14,768 bases of DNA from Prevotella sp. (GTDB lineage: Bacteria; Bacteroidota; Bacteroidia; Bacteroidales; Bacteroidaceae): positions 1 to 14,768 of the forward strand of contig JAFRZC010000134.1 of the NCBI GenBank assembly GCA_017442765.1, given 5' to 3'. The notes under the pieces were generated by a model, which saw only the letters and a program-made list of their open reading frames with translations, did no database searches and was not told the DNA's origin. This document shows, piece by piece, positions 1-8,796 of the stretch. Within the stretch, counting starts at the first letter, position 1. Every line of letters starts with the position of its first letter. A program made the position numbers and the translations under genes.

Positions 1-1208
<1,208 letters not shown>

Positions 1209-1251
1209 CCACAAAATACGGGAACATTCAGCCGCATCCTCAAGAGACAAC

Positions 1252-1287
1252 ATGCCGCCGGTAAATATCTGCTTGCGGCATTTTTTA
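1252..1287 (+). terminator. Rho-independent terminator after the ABC-F gene
   Basis: ATGCCGC (1252-1258) pairs with GCGGCAT (1275-1281) around a 16-nt loop, and six T residues follow immediately (1281-1286). It lies 44 nt past the ABC-F stop codon and just before the grpE promoter, so it should separate the two transcription units. The loop is longer than ideal, which lowers confidence. Confidence 0.6.
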
Positions 1288-1291
1288 CGTT

Positions 1292-1308
1292 TTGGCACAC
1301 TATTTGCT
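1292..1308 (+). promoter_or_regulatory. Candidate sigma-54 (-24/-12) promoter of grpE-dnaJ
   Basis: The sequence TTGGCACACTATTTGCT matches the RpoN consensus YTGGCAC-N5-TTGCW at every core base. The GG (1294-1295) and GC (1306-1307) dinucleotides are 12 bases apart, the strict spacing of this promoter class. If C1307 is -12, transcription would begin near 1319, giving a 19-nt leader to the grpE ATG at 1338. It is intergenic and just downstream of a terminator, where a promoter is expected. I see no TAnnTTTG housekeeping -7 element in this gap. An imperfectly spaced activator site could be the inverted repeat CCCGTA-N9-TACGGG at 1202-1222, about 107 bases upstream of the predicted start, but that is speculative. 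Confidence 0.7.
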
Positions 1309-1337
1309 GACTGAGTATTAAAAAAGAACATAAAATT

Positions 1338-1958
1338 ATGAGCAAGAAAGAAGAACAAGAAACAGCATACACAATGCAAAACGACGAAGATAGCGTTCGT
1401 GTTGTGGAAGAAAGTGAAACCTCAAACGATTCTGTCAATACGACTGAGACAGAGGATTTTACAGACGAAATCGGCAACGACGTAGAAGTAGAAGTGGAGT
1501 CCGAAGAGCAAGACCCTTTGGAGGCTGCTCTTGACGAGAACGCCAAACTGCGCGACCAGCTCTTGCGCACCATCGCCGAGTTTGAGAACTACAAGAAACG
1601 CACGCTAAAAGAAAAGACCGAGCTTATCCTGAACGGTGGGGAAAAAACCATTACGGCCATTCTGCCCGTTCTCGACGACTTCGAGCGTGCGCTTACTGAC
1701 ACACATTCCGACGACACCGAAGCCATCAGGGAGGGCATGGAGCTCATCTTCAAGAAATTCCTCAAGACCCTCGAGGGACTTGGCGTGAAAAAGATTGAAA
1801 CCGACGGCCAGGATTTCGACGTTGACTTCCACGAGGCCGTGGCCATGGTTCCCGGAACAGAAGACGAGAAAAAGGGGAAAGTCATCGATTGCATACAAAC
1901 CGGCTATATGCTGAACGACAAGGTCATCCGACATGCGAAAGTGGCGGTAGGACAGTAA
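1338..1958 (+). CDS. grpE: Nucleotide exchange factor GrpE
   Basis: GrpE releases ADP from the chaperone DnaK, resetting it for another round of substrate binding in the cytoplasm. The 206-residue length is typical. The first 55 or so residues are acidic and low-complexity, as in many GrpE N-termini. A long helical segment with ENAKLRDQLLRTIAEFENYKKR (residues about 73-94) forms the dimer coiled coil and contains the conserved FENYKKR motif. The C-terminal beta domain ends with the conserved IQTGYMLNDKVIRHAKVAV. ATG at 1338 is preceded by an A-rich leader without a strong Shine-Dalgarno sequence. dnaJ follows after 24 nt, so the two are almost surely cotranscribed from the sigma-54-like promoter upstream. 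dnaK is not in the window. Confidence 0.97.
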   Translation: MSKKEEQETAYTMQNDEDSVRVVEESETSNDSVNTTETEDFTDEIGNDVEVEVESEEQDPLEAALDENAKLRDQLLRTIAEFENYKKRTLKEKTELILNGGEKTITAILPVLDDFERALTDTHSDDTEAIREGMELIFKKFLKTLEGLGVKKIETDGQDFDVDFHEAVAMVPGTEDEKKGKVIDCIQTGYMLNDKVIRHAKVAVGQ

Positions 1959-1982
1959 TTTCAACTTTTCAACATTCCCAAA

Positions 1983-3152
1983 ATGGCACAGAAAAGAGAC
2001 TATTACGAGGTTCTCGGTGTGGACAAGAAAGCCACAGAAGACGAGATCAAAAAAGCATACCGTAAGATTGCCATCAAATATCACCCCGACCGCAATCCCG
2101 GCAACAAGGAGGCCGAAGAGAAATTCAAGGAGGCAGCCGAAGCCTACGACGTGCTCCACGATCCCCAGAAACGCCAACAGTACGACCAGTTCGGATTCGA
2201 TGCCCCCGGCGGATTCGGCGGGTTCTCGGGCGGCGGATTCTCCATGGACGAAATCTTCAGCCATTTCGGCGACATCTTCGGCGACATCTTCAGCGGAGGG
2301 CGTGGCGGATTCCATAGCGGATTCGGCGGGTTCAGTGGCAGACAAGGCCGGCAATATCGCGGCAGCGACCTAAGACTGAAAGTCAGGTTGTCGCTGCAAG
2401 AAGTCCTGACAGGAGTTACTAAAAAATTCAAAGTAAAGAAGGACGTGACGTGCAGCCATTGCCATGGGACGGGTGCACAAAACGGAAGTGGCTCTGAGAC
2501 CTGTCCTACATGTCACGGCCAAGGTGTTGTCGTCAAGACTGTCCGCACGATGCTCGGCATGATGCAGACCCAGCAGGAATGCCCCCATTGCCATGGTGAG
2601 GGAACGGTCATTAAGAACAAATGCCCGCATTGCGCCGGAACAGGAGTAACAAAAGGAGAGGAAGTCGTAGAGGTAAAGATTCCCGCAGGCGTTGAGGATG
2701 GCATGGTTGTCAACGTAGCAGGCAAAGGCAATGCCGGCCCGCACAACGGCATAAACGGAAACATTCAGGTCTTCATCGAAGAGGAAACATCAGACACCTT
2801 CGTCCGCGACCACCAGGATGTCATCTACAACCTGCTGTTAGACTTCCCCACAGCCGCACTTGGCGGTACCGTTGAGATTCCCACCATCGACGGCGGCCGG
2901 GTGAAAATAAAAATAGAACCCGGCACTCAGCCCGGCAAGACACTCCGCCTGCGCGGCAAAGGGCTTCCTGCCGTACAAGGCTATGGCAACGGTATGGGCG
3001 ACCTCATCGTGAACATCAGTGTTTACGTCCCTAAGACTCTTAGTCGCGATGAGCACGAAGCCATCAGCCGCTTCCGCGACAGCGACAACTTCCGGGGCGA
3101 CAACGCCACCCGCCAATCCATCTTCAACCGTTTCAAAAATTACTTCAACTAA
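1983..3152 (+). CDS. dnaJ: Molecular chaperone DnaJ (Hsp40, type I)
   Basis: DnaJ delivers unfolded clients to DnaK and stimulates its ATPase. At 389 residues it is a full-length type I protein. The J domain (residues about 4-70) carries the essential HPD at 34-36. A Gly/Phe-rich linker (about 74-130) includes the duplicated GDIFGDIF. Four CxxCxGxG zinc-finger repeats run from Cys157 to about 222 ([32 protein letters not shown]), giving eight Cys for two zinc ions. The C-terminal substrate-binding region contains the [16 protein letters not shown] segment. It sits 24 nt after grpE in the same operon. No broken or missing elements are seen. Confidence 0.98.
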   Translation: MAQKRDYYEVLGVDKKATEDEIKKAYRKIAIKYHPDRNPGNKEAEEKFKEAAEAYDVLHDPQKRQQYDQFGFDAPGGFGGFSGGGFSMDEIFSHFGDIFGDIFSGGRGGFHSGFGGFSGRQGRQYRGSDLRLKVRLSLQEVLTGVTKKFKVKKDVTCSHCHGTGAQNGSGSETCPTCHGQGVVVKTVRTMLGMMQTQQECPHCHGEGTVIKNKCPHCAGTGVTKGEEVVEVKIPAGVEDGMVVNVAGKGNAGPHNGINGNIQVFIEEETSDTFVRDHQDVIYNLLLDFPTAALGGTVEIPTIDGGRVKIKIEPGTQPGKTLRLRGKGLPAVQGYGNGMGDLIVNISVYVPKTLSRDEHEAISRFRDSDNFRGDNATRQSIFNRFKNYFN

Positions 3153-3181
3153 CTTGACCCATTTCGCCTGCGAGTTAAGTT

Positions 3182-3229
3182 ATGACAAAAAATGGCACCT
3201 CCTTCCCGCATAGGAAGGAGGTGTGTCAT
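3182..3229 (-). terminator. Strong hairpin terminator for the minus-strand DUF4890 gene
   Basis: A perfect 11-bp stem CACCTCCTTCC / GGAAGGAGGTG (3196-3206 with 3213-3223) closes a 6-nt loop. Outer arms ATGACA (3182-3187) and TGTCAT (3224-3229) can extend it across an A-rich bulge. Read on the minus strand, the stem is followed by CCATTTTTTG, a usable U-tract; on the plus strand there is no U-tract. It therefore terminates the minus-strand gene best, although the hairpin may also protect the dnaJ transcript end, since the genes converge here. Confidence 0.75.
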
Positions 3230-3260
3230 CCGTATGAAGCCGTTTTAATACCTATTGACG

Positions 3261-3719
3261 TTATTGCTCTTCGCGCTGCGGACCACGCTGGCGCATAGCC
3301 TTGATGTCTTCCTGATACTTGGAGTATTGCTCTGTCGTGAGAATGCCTTGCAACTCTTTCTCGTATGCCTCACGATTGGCTTGCATCTCTTTCATGTGGG
3401 CATCACGCCGCTCCGGATTGAATCGGGGCCGGTCACCTTGCGAGTGTTTGTTGTCGCCACCTGCCGGGCGTGGATGATTCTTGAAATCACCCCTGGGACC
3501 ACCCATCGGCATTTTTTCCATGAATTTTGTGTTCAGCTCCAGCACTTTTGCCGCCTGCGCCTCATCAAGCCCATAGCGTTGCTGCATCCGATCGGTACGG
3601 TGCTTTACCATTTCTTCTTTCGTCATTTTTCTTCGCTCTTGTCGCTGCCCATCGGTTTGGGCCGTCGAAATTGCACAAAAAGCAAATGCGGCAAAAGCTG
3701 CCAATGCAAATCGTTTCAT
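3261..3719 (-). CDS. DUF4890-type secreted protein (Spy/CpxP-like)
   Basis: A 152-residue protein on the minus strand starting with a clear Sec signal peptide (MKRFALAAFAAFAFCAISTAQ, cleavage probably after Ala20). The mature part is highly charged: a helix with EEMVKHRTDRMQQRYGLDEAQA (residues about 35-56), then ELNTKF, a Gly/Pro/basic linker, and a second helix with YEKELQGILTTEQYSKYQED. That pattern, including the LTxEQYxKYQ motif, resembles the Bacteroidales DUF4890 family, which is reminiscent of the periplasmic Spy/CpxP chaperones. A periplasmic location and a stress role are inferences. A Shine-Dalgarno-like AAAGGA lies upstream (plus-strand positions 3727-3732). The gene converges with dnaJ and diverges from the DUF4230 operon. 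The overlapping plus-strand frame in this interval is a shadow. Confidence 0.85.
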   Translation of the reverse strand: MKRFALAAFAAFAFCAISTAQTDGQRQERRKMTKEEMVKHRTDRMQQRYGLDEAQAAKVLELNTKFMEKMPMGGPRGDFKNHPRPAGGDNKHSQGDRPRFNPERRDAHMKEMQANREAYEKELQGILTTEQYSKYQEDIKAMRQRGPQREEQ

Positions 3720-3783
3720 CTTATTGTCCTTTCTTACTTTTTAAATGATTAAATAAACTTTTTAGCTTGTATCAAATTGTTTG

Positions 3784-3791
3784 CAAGCCTA
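3784..3791 (-). promoter_or_regulatory. Possible -7 element of the DUF4890 gene
   Basis: Read on the minus strand this is TAGGCTTG, one mismatch from the Bacteroidota -7 consensus TAnnTTTG, and it is followed by CAAACAATTT, exactly as the opposite divergent -7 element is. The implied leader is about 60 nt. No clear -33 TTTG is seen. Confidence 0.35.
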
Positions 3792-3805
3792 CAACTTTTC
3801 TTTAC

Positions 3806-3820
3806 TCACATTAAATGTGA
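3806..3820. promoter_or_regulatory. 15-bp perfect palindrome, candidate operator
   Basis: TCACATTAAATGTGA is a perfect palindrome about a central A at 3813. It lies in the divergent region between the DUF4890 gene and the DUF4230 operon, roughly where the -33 region of the minus-strand promoter would fall. Its length and symmetry suit a dimeric helix-turn-helix regulator. The regulator is unknown; no regulator gene is in the window. Confidence 0.45.
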
Positions 3821-3894
3821 CGCGAAAACAAGGAGAAAGTTTAAATGACATTCAAAAAAAGGGGAGAAATGACAACAATTTGATATATTTTTTG

Positions 3895-3902
3895 TAATTT
3901 TG
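3895..3902 (+). promoter_or_regulatory. Bacteroidota-type -7 promoter element for the DUF4230 operon
   Basis: TAATTTTG matches the TAnnTTTG -7 consensus of the Bacteroidota primary sigma factor exactly and is followed by the usual C. It would place the transcription start near 3909, about 23 nt before the ATG at 3932. The -33 TTTG is not at the usual spacing; a TTTG at 3879-3882 is too close. Confidence 0.6.
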
Positions 3903-3931
3903 CAAACAATTTAACAGAGCCGACTGCTTAT

Positions 3932-4597
3932 ATGACAATAAAGAGCCTATTCCTATATGTTCTGCTGCTGGCACTGCTCTCTTCATGCTCGGGCAACAAT
4001 AAAGAGAAGGAGGGGGCAAATACGTTGGACACTATTCCTATGATGGTGACGCAGATACAGCGATGCTCCAAGCTGTATGCCGCAGAGTACCATGTGAGAA
4101 AAATCATCACGCACGATGATCAGCTGAAGTTGGATGGTACTTTCATGCAACAAGATTTCAGTATAGACTTGCCTTTAGGTAAACGGAAAGTGGCCATACC
4201 GCTTGACGCGACGATTAAGGCATATGTTGACTTCGGAGAATTCTCAAAAGGAAATGTTATTCGCAAAGGCAACAAGATTGAGTTAATACTGCCCGACCCT
4301 CAAGTAACCTTGACAAGTACCCGTATTCGTCACGATGAGGTGAAACGCTACGTCGCACTGACACGGCGAAACTTTAGCGACGAGGAGCTCACCTCATACG
4401 AACGGCAAGGACGGCAAGCTATTATCAAGGACATTCCGAGAATGGGTATCGTAGAAACAGCTCGTGAAAATGCGGCACGGACACTTATCCCCATCATCAC
4501 CCAAATGGGATTTGAGGAAAAAGACATTACCATCACCTTCCGCAAAGATTTCTCCATAGAGAATCTGCTCAAAGAACTGACAAGCAACAAAGAATAA
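3932..4597 (+). CDS. DUF4230 lipoprotein
   Basis: A 221-residue protein with a lipoprotein signal peptide: MTIKSLFLYVLLLALLSSC, the lipobox LSSC placing the lipidated Cys at residue 19. The body matches the DUF4230 pattern: a leading QIQ segment, a beta-rich core with IKAYVDFGEFSKGNVIRKGN and ELILPDPQV, and a C-terminal helical part with ARENAARTLIPIITQMGF followed by ITITF. Residues after the Cys (SGNNKEKEG) are not strongly acidic at +2/+3, so the surface-export signal is weak and a periplasm-facing anchor is possible. Function of DUF4230 is unknown to me. The next gene begins 2 nt after its stop and encodes a recognisable paralogue, so the two proteins probably work together. Confidence 0.85.
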   Translation: MTIKSLFLYVLLLALLSSCSGNNKEKEGANTLDTIPMMVTQIQRCSKLYAAEYHVRKIITHDDQLKLDGTFMQQDFSIDLPLGKRKVAIPLDATIKAYVDFGEFSKGNVIRKGNKIELILPDPQVTLTSTRIRHDEVKRYVALTRRNFSDEELTSYERQGRQAIIKDIPRMGIVETARENAARTLIPIITQMGFEEKDITITFRKDFSIENLLKELTSNKE

Positions 4598-4599
4598 AA

Positions 4600-5232
4600 A
4601 TGCAGGACAGAAATAATTTCCAGTTTTTCGTCAATAAGGTGTCAAAGACCTTTTGGATGATAATCATCAGCATCATGATGTTGCTCATTGTTGGTGCAAC
4701 CCTGCTTGTCTATCTCACCAAAGACAACTTCATTTCCATCGGACATCATAATAAAATCAACATCACCCCGACCCAGATACAGTCAATAGAGCAAATCGGT
4801 GAGTGGGAGTTCCTGTCTGTCCACGATGAGGAAATCGTCGATACGCTTCGGACAGGGTTCTTTGGCGATGATGAGCTTGTCCGCATCTATTACGGAACCC
4901 TGCGCCTTGGTGTTGACATGAAAGAACTGGGGAAAGACTGGCTGAGACAAGAAGGTGATTCGCTTATTGCCACACTACCTGCGATAAAGCTACTCGACGA
5001 GCAGTTTATAGACGAGGCTCGCACACGCTCTTTCTTCGAGAGTGGCACATGGAACGATCAAGCACGCGAAGCACTATATACCAGGGCAGTCAGACAAATG
5101 AGAGAACGCTGTCTGAACGAGGGGAACATGGAAATTGCTAAACAGAACGCACGTTTGCAATTTCGTAATCTGTTGCGGTCAATGGGGTTCAACAATGTCG
5201 CCATACGATTTAAGGGAGAAAACAAACAATGA
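4600..5232 (+). CDS. DUF4230 protein with N-terminal membrane anchor
   Basis: This 210-residue protein has an N-terminal hydrophobic helix (about residues 19-40, FWMIIISIMMLLIVGATLLV) preceded by Lys, consistent with an inner-membrane anchor and a periplasmic domain. The domain parallels the upstream lipoprotein in order: TPTQIQSIEQIGEWEFLSV, then TLRLGVDMKELGKDWLRQEG, LIATLPAIKLLDEQF, and AKQNARLQFRNLLRSMGF ending in VAIRF. The shared order and the MGF ending show that the two are paralogues that use different anchors. Its last four bases overlap the start of the symporter gene (ATGA), which implies translational coupling. The biochemical role is unknown. Confidence 0.85.
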   Translation: MQDRNNFQFFVNKVSKTFWMIIISIMMLLIVGATLLVYLTKDNFISIGHHNKINITPTQIQSIEQIGEWEFLSVHDEEIVDTLRTGFFGDDELVRIYYGTLRLGVDMKELGKDWLRQEGDSLIATLPAIKLLDEQFIDEARTRSFFESGTWNDQAREALYTRAVRQMRERCLNEGNMEIAKQNARLQFRNLLRSMGFNNVAIRFKGENKQ

Positions 5233-6569
5233 ACCATTTTTTTGAGCAACTAAGCACCTTTCTATGGGGATGGCCTATGGTCATCCTGCTGTTGGGTACG
5301 CATATTTTCCTGACCATACGACTGAGGTTTCCGCAGCTGAGAATCTTTACGGCTATCAAGCTCTCCGTTAAAAGAGACCACAACGCAACTGGCGATGTAT
5401 CGCAATTCGGCGCATTGGCTACCGCTTTGGCTGCCACTATCGGTACGGGCAACATCATCGGCGTGGCAACAGCCATAGCTCTGGGCGGCCCCGGTGCCGT
5501 TCTATGGTGTTGGCTCACGGGTGTCTTTGGCATTTCCACCAAGTATGCAGAAGGTCTCCTTGCCATCAAATATCGGCAACAGACACCCGAGGGAAAAATG
5601 TCCGGTGGTCCGATGTATGCCCTGGAGCATGGGTTAGGATGGAAGACCCTCGCCCGACTGTTTGCCATTTTTACTGCCATTGCCGCCTTTGGCATCGGCA
5701 ACACCGTACAGGCCAATGCCATTGCCACCATAGCCGAGACCACCTATGGTATCTCTCCATATATTACAGGTGCCATCGTATGTTTTCTTGCCGGAGCTGT
5801 TGTGCTGGGCGGAGTGAAGAGCATCGCCCGTGTCTGTGCGGCACTGGTACCCTTCATGGCCTTGTTCTACGTGGTCGGATGTCTATATATCCTTGCCATC
5901 AATGCCGCATACGTATGGCCTGCCGTCAAACTTATTTGCGAGTCGGCATTTAATCCGAGCGCATTGGGTGGCGGATTTGTCGGAACAACTGTGATGACCG
6001 CTGCCCGATATGGCATCGCGAGAGGACTTTTCTCCAACGAATCCGGTCTTGGCTCGGCTCCCATCGTAGCCGCTGCGGCACAAACCCGCAACCCTGTCCG
6101 TCAGGCATTAGTATCCTCAAGTGGAACTTTCTGGGACACCGTTGTCATTTGCGCACTTACGGGCATCGTCATCGTCAGCAGCATCATTCATTATCCCGAC
6201 ATCAACATCACCGACGGAGCAGCTCTGACCAAACTGGCCTTCGGAAAGATTCCCTATGTCGGTGCGCCGCTTCTTAGTTTTGGATTGCTTACCTTTGCTT
6301 TCAGCACCATACTCGGATGGAGCTATTATGGTGAAAGGGCCATGGAATACCTGAAAGGAAAACGCTGGACACAGGGCTACCGCGTGACCTATATAGCAGC
6401 CGTATTCATTGGAAGCATAGCCAACCTCAGTATCGTCTGGAACATTGCCGACTGCATGAATGCACTCATGGCCATACCCAATCTGCTGTCACTCATCTTC
6501 CTTAATGGAATTATCGTACATGAGACTCGGAAATATCTCTGGCGCAACAGATTAGATTGTGAAATGTAG
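5229..6569 (+). CDS. Sodium:alanine/glycine symporter (AGCS family)
   Basis: A 446-residue integral membrane protein with about ten or eleven hydrophobic segments. It carries the AGCS hallmarks: an N-terminal region with DVSQFGALATALAATIGTGNI (about residues 56-76), the family signature GGPGAVLWCWLTGVFG (about residues 86-101), then MSGGPMYALEHGLG, and FSNESGLGSAPIVAAAA in the second half. AGCS members import alanine, glycine or similar neutral amino acids with sodium. The substrate cannot be chosen from sequence. The start ATG at 5229 overlaps the stop of the DUF4230 gene, so it is the third gene of that operon. Length is normal and no disruption is seen. Confidence 0.93.
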   Translation: MNHFFEQLSTFLWGWPMVILLLGTHIFLTIRLRFPQLRIFTAIKLSVKRDHNATGDVSQFGALATALAATIGTGNIIGVATAIALGGPGAVLWCWLTGVFGISTKYAEGLLAIKYRQQTPEGKMSGGPMYALEHGLGWKTLARLFAIFTAIAAFGIGNTVQANAIATIAETTYGISPYITGAIVCFLAGAVVLGGVKSIARVCAALVPFMALFYVVGCLYILAINAAYVWPAVKLICESAFNPSALGGGFVGTTVMTAARYGIARGLFSNESGLGSAPIVAAAAQTRNPVRQALVSSSGTFWDTVVICALTGIVIVSSIIHYPDINITDGAALTKLAFGKIPYVGAPLLSFGLLTFAFSTILGWSYYGERAMEYLKGKRWTQGYRVTYIAAVFIGSIANLSIVWNIADCMNALMAIPNLLSLIFLNGIIVHETRKYLWRNRLDCEM

Positions 6570-6587
6570 GCCTATCTTTTCCTATTT

Positions 6588-6624
6588 ATTGTTAATTGCA
6601 CATTGATAATTGTTAATTGCACAT
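6588..6624 (+). repeat. 16-bp direct repeat
   Basis: ATTGTTAATTGCACAT occurs at 6588-6603 and again at 6609-6624, separated by TGATA, a 21-bp period (two helical turns). It lies between the symporter stop and the -7 element of the peptidase operon. It may be a tandem binding site or a slippage product. Confidence 0.75.
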
Positions 6625-6644
6625 GGCGAATGAAAGAAATTTGC

Positions 6645-6652
6645 TAATTTTG
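6645..6652 (+). promoter_or_regulatory. Bacteroidota-type -7 element of the dipeptidase operon
   Basis: TAATTTTG is an exact TAnnTTTG match followed by C. The predicted start near 6659 gives about 18 nt to the ATG at 6677 but only about 9 to the GTG at 6668, so it favours the ATG. The nearest -33-like TTG (6617-6619) is further upstream than usual and lies inside the second direct repeat. Confidence 0.6.
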
Positions 6653-6676
6653 CACCGAAAATAGAGAGTGATAAAT

Positions 6677-8791
6677 ATGAAAGATATTAACGAGAGAATA
6701 AATCCATTTTTCCTGCCTTACAACACCCCTCACGACACGATTCCGTTCAACCGTATTCGCACGGAAGACTTCGAAGAGGCTTTCATCGAAGGAATGAAGC
6801 GCGAGAAAGAGGAAATCGACCTTATCATCAACAACCCAGAAGAACCAACTTTTGAGAATACCGTCATTTTTACTGACACGTCAAAAGGTGAACACTATTA
6901 CGACTTGCTTGACCGCGCGTCGAACGTTTTTTCGTGTATGCTCAGTGCAGAGACCAACGACACACTTGACGAACTGGCACAGAAAATGAGCCCATTGCTC
7001 ACCAAACATGCCAATGACATTTCGCTCAACAAGCAACTATTCGAACGGACAAAATATGTTTACGAGCACCACGGCGGCCTTACCCCGGAGGAACAAATGC
7101 TGCTCGACAACAGTTATGATGGCTTTGTACGTAGCGGGGCACTTCTTTCCGAGGAAGGAAAGAACCAACTGCGTAAGCTCACCGAGGAAGCTGGTCTGCT
7201 CACCCTCCAATTCTCACAAAACCTTTTAAAGGAGAATAAAGCCTTTCAATTGCATATTACCAACGAGGAAGACCTTGATGGTCTTCCCGATACGGCACGA
7301 GATGCTGCCAAGCTGGCTGCTAAGGAACAAGGCAAAGATGGTTGGCTGTTCACGCTCGATGCACCCAGCTACTCTCCTTTCATGACCTATTCCACTCGCC
7401 GCCACCTGCGTGAACAGCTTTACAGAGCACGCAATACGGTATGTACCCATGACAACGATACCAATAACTTCGCTATCTGCACACGCCTGATAAATCTTCG
7501 TCGTGAGATTTCTCAACTACTTGGATGTGAAACTTATGCCGACTATGTGCTCAAGCATCGCATGGCCACGACAACAGCAAATGTTTACAAACTGCTGAAC
7601 GACCTTATCGATGCCTATAAGCCCACTGCTCTTGAGGAAATGAAAGAAGTCAAACAGCTGGCCAAGCGCATGGAAGGCGAGCAGTTCGAGATGCAGCCTT
7701 GGGATACGGCCTTCTATTCTCATAAGTTGAAAATGGAGACGTTCAATATCGACGCAGAGATGTTGCGCCCGTATTTCCAATTGGAAAAAGTTGTTGACGG
7801 GGTCATGGGACTTGCTACTCGCCTTTATGGCATTACCTTCAAAGAGAACAAAGACATTCCTGTTTATCATCCTGACGTAAAAGCATACGAGGTGTTCGAC
7901 CAGGACGGCACTTATCTTGCCGTTTTCTATGCCGACTTTTTCCCGAGAAAAGGCAAACAGAGCGGGGCATGGATGACAGAGTTTCAAGGACAGTGGATTG
8001 ACAAAAAGGGGAAGAATATTCGCCCACATGTCAGTGTGGTAATGAATTTCACCAAGCCTACTATTGAGAAACCCGCACTGCTAACCCTTGGAGAGGTGGA
8101 AACGTTCCTTCACGAGTTCGGGCATTCCCTGCATGGCATGTTTGCCAACACACGGTTTGAGAGTCTCAGCGGAACAAACGTCTGGTGGGACTTTGTGGAA
8201 CTGCCATCACAGTTTATGGAGAACTTCGCCATAGAAAAAGAATTTCTCCGCACCTTCGCTTTTCACTTTGAGACTGGCGAACCGCTTCCCGACGACCTCA
8301 TTGAGCGTATCATCAAAAGCCGTAACTTCATGGTGGCCAGCGCATGTATGCGACAAGTCAGCTTTGGATTGCTCGACATGGCCTACTATACCATGCACGA
8401 CAAATTTGACAAAGACATTCGTTCTTTTGAGAAAAGCGCATGGGCAAAAGCCATCATCGGCAAGCAACTTGAAGACTCCTGCATGACAGTACAATTCTCA
8501 CATATCATGGCAGGAGGCTATGCCGCAGGTTATTACAGCTACAAATGGGCAGAAGTTCTTGACGCTGATGCTTTCTCTGTATTCAAGAAAGAGGGCATCT
8601 TCAACAAATCAACGGCGCAACGCTTCCGTGAGTGTATCCTCTCCAAAGGAGGAACCGAGCATCCCATGACACTATACAAACGCTTCCGGGGAAAAGAGCC
8701 AACCATAGAGGCACTGCTGGAACGAAATGGCATCATCCCTACACATGCCACTAATAAGCCGAAGGTTTCTGACCTCGGGGAAAAGCAATAA
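6677..8791 (+). CDS. dcp: M3 family peptidyl-dipeptidase (Dcp-like)
   Basis: A 704-residue zinc metallopeptidase, the usual size for Dcp and oligopeptidase A. The zinc site HEFGH is at residues 479-483, followed by SLSGTNVWWDFVELPSQF, whose Glu508 is the third zinc ligand, 25 residues after the second His. The GTN...DFVELPSQ context resembles E. coli Dcp, which removes C-terminal dipeptides, more than oligopeptidase A. There is no signal peptide, so it should act on short peptides in the cytoplasm. The frame also permits a GTG start at 6668, but the ATG at 6677 fits the -7 element better. It is the first gene of a tight operon: dCMP deaminase begins 5 nt after its stop. Confidence 0.93.
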   Translation: MKDINERINPFFLPYNTPHDTIPFNRIRTEDFEEAFIEGMKREKEEIDLIINNPEEPTFENTVIFTDTSKGEHYYDLLDRASNVFSCMLSAETNDTLDELAQKMSPLLTKHANDISLNKQLFERTKYVYEHHGGLTPEEQMLLDNSYDGFVRSGALLSEEGKNQLRKLTEEAGLLTLQFSQNLLKENKAFQLHITNEEDLDGLPDTARDAAKLAAKEQGKDGWLFTLDAPSYSPFMTYSTRRHLREQLYRARNTVCTHDNDTNNFAICTRLINLRREISQLLGCETYADYVLKHRMATTTANVYKLLNDLIDAYKPTALEEMKEVKQLAKRMEGEQFEMQPWDTAFYSHKLKMETFNIDAEMLRPYFQLEKVVDGVMGLATRLYGITFKENKDIPVYHPDVKAYEVFDQDGTYLAVFYADFFPRKGKQSGAWMTEFQGQWIDKKGKNIRPHVSVVMNFTKPTIEKPALLTLGEVETFLHEFGHSLHGMFANTRFESLSGTNVWWDFVELPSQFMENFAIEKEFLRTFAFHFETGEPLPDDLIERIIKSRNFMVASACMRQVSFGLLDMAYYTMHDKFDKDIRSFEKSAWAKAIIGKQLEDSCMTVQFSHIMAGGYAAGYYSYKWAEVLDADAFSVFKKEGIFNKSTAQRFRECILSKGGTEHPMTLYKRFRGKEPTIEALLERNGIIPTHATNKPKVSDLGEKQ

Positions 8792-8796
8792 TAAAA

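Larger units (their letters stand above)
3770..3912. repeat. Inverted motif pairs in the divergent intergenic region
   Basis: AAATTGTTTGCAA (3774-3786) is the exact reverse complement of TTGCAAACAATTT (3900-3912). A second overlapping pair is TATCAAATTGTT (3770-3781) and AACAATTTGATA (3874-3885). The motifs sit at or near the presumed transcription starts of the two divergent genes, so each promoter begins with nearly the same sequence. They could be regulator half-sites or shared initiation sequence. The region is AT-rich, so chance contributes to the similarity. Confidence 0.55.

Noticed and set aside
2190..2345. Repeated GGATTCGGCGG-like DNA in dnaJ
   Set aside because: It simply encodes the normal Gly/Phe-rich linker of DnaJ.
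1605..2354. Minus-strand frame opposite grpE and the start of dnaJ
   Set aside because: It crosses two well-supported genes in antisense and shows only repetitive Glu/Ala-rich translation.
3255..3752. Plus-strand frame of 165 codons over the DUF4890 gene
   Set aside because: The minus-strand frame has a signal peptide, a family pattern, a Shine-Dalgarno sequence and a matching terminator; this frame has none.
6668..6676. GTG start of the dipeptidase three codons upstream
   Set aside because: The -7 element would leave only about 9 nt of leader; the ATG at 6677 is the more natural start.
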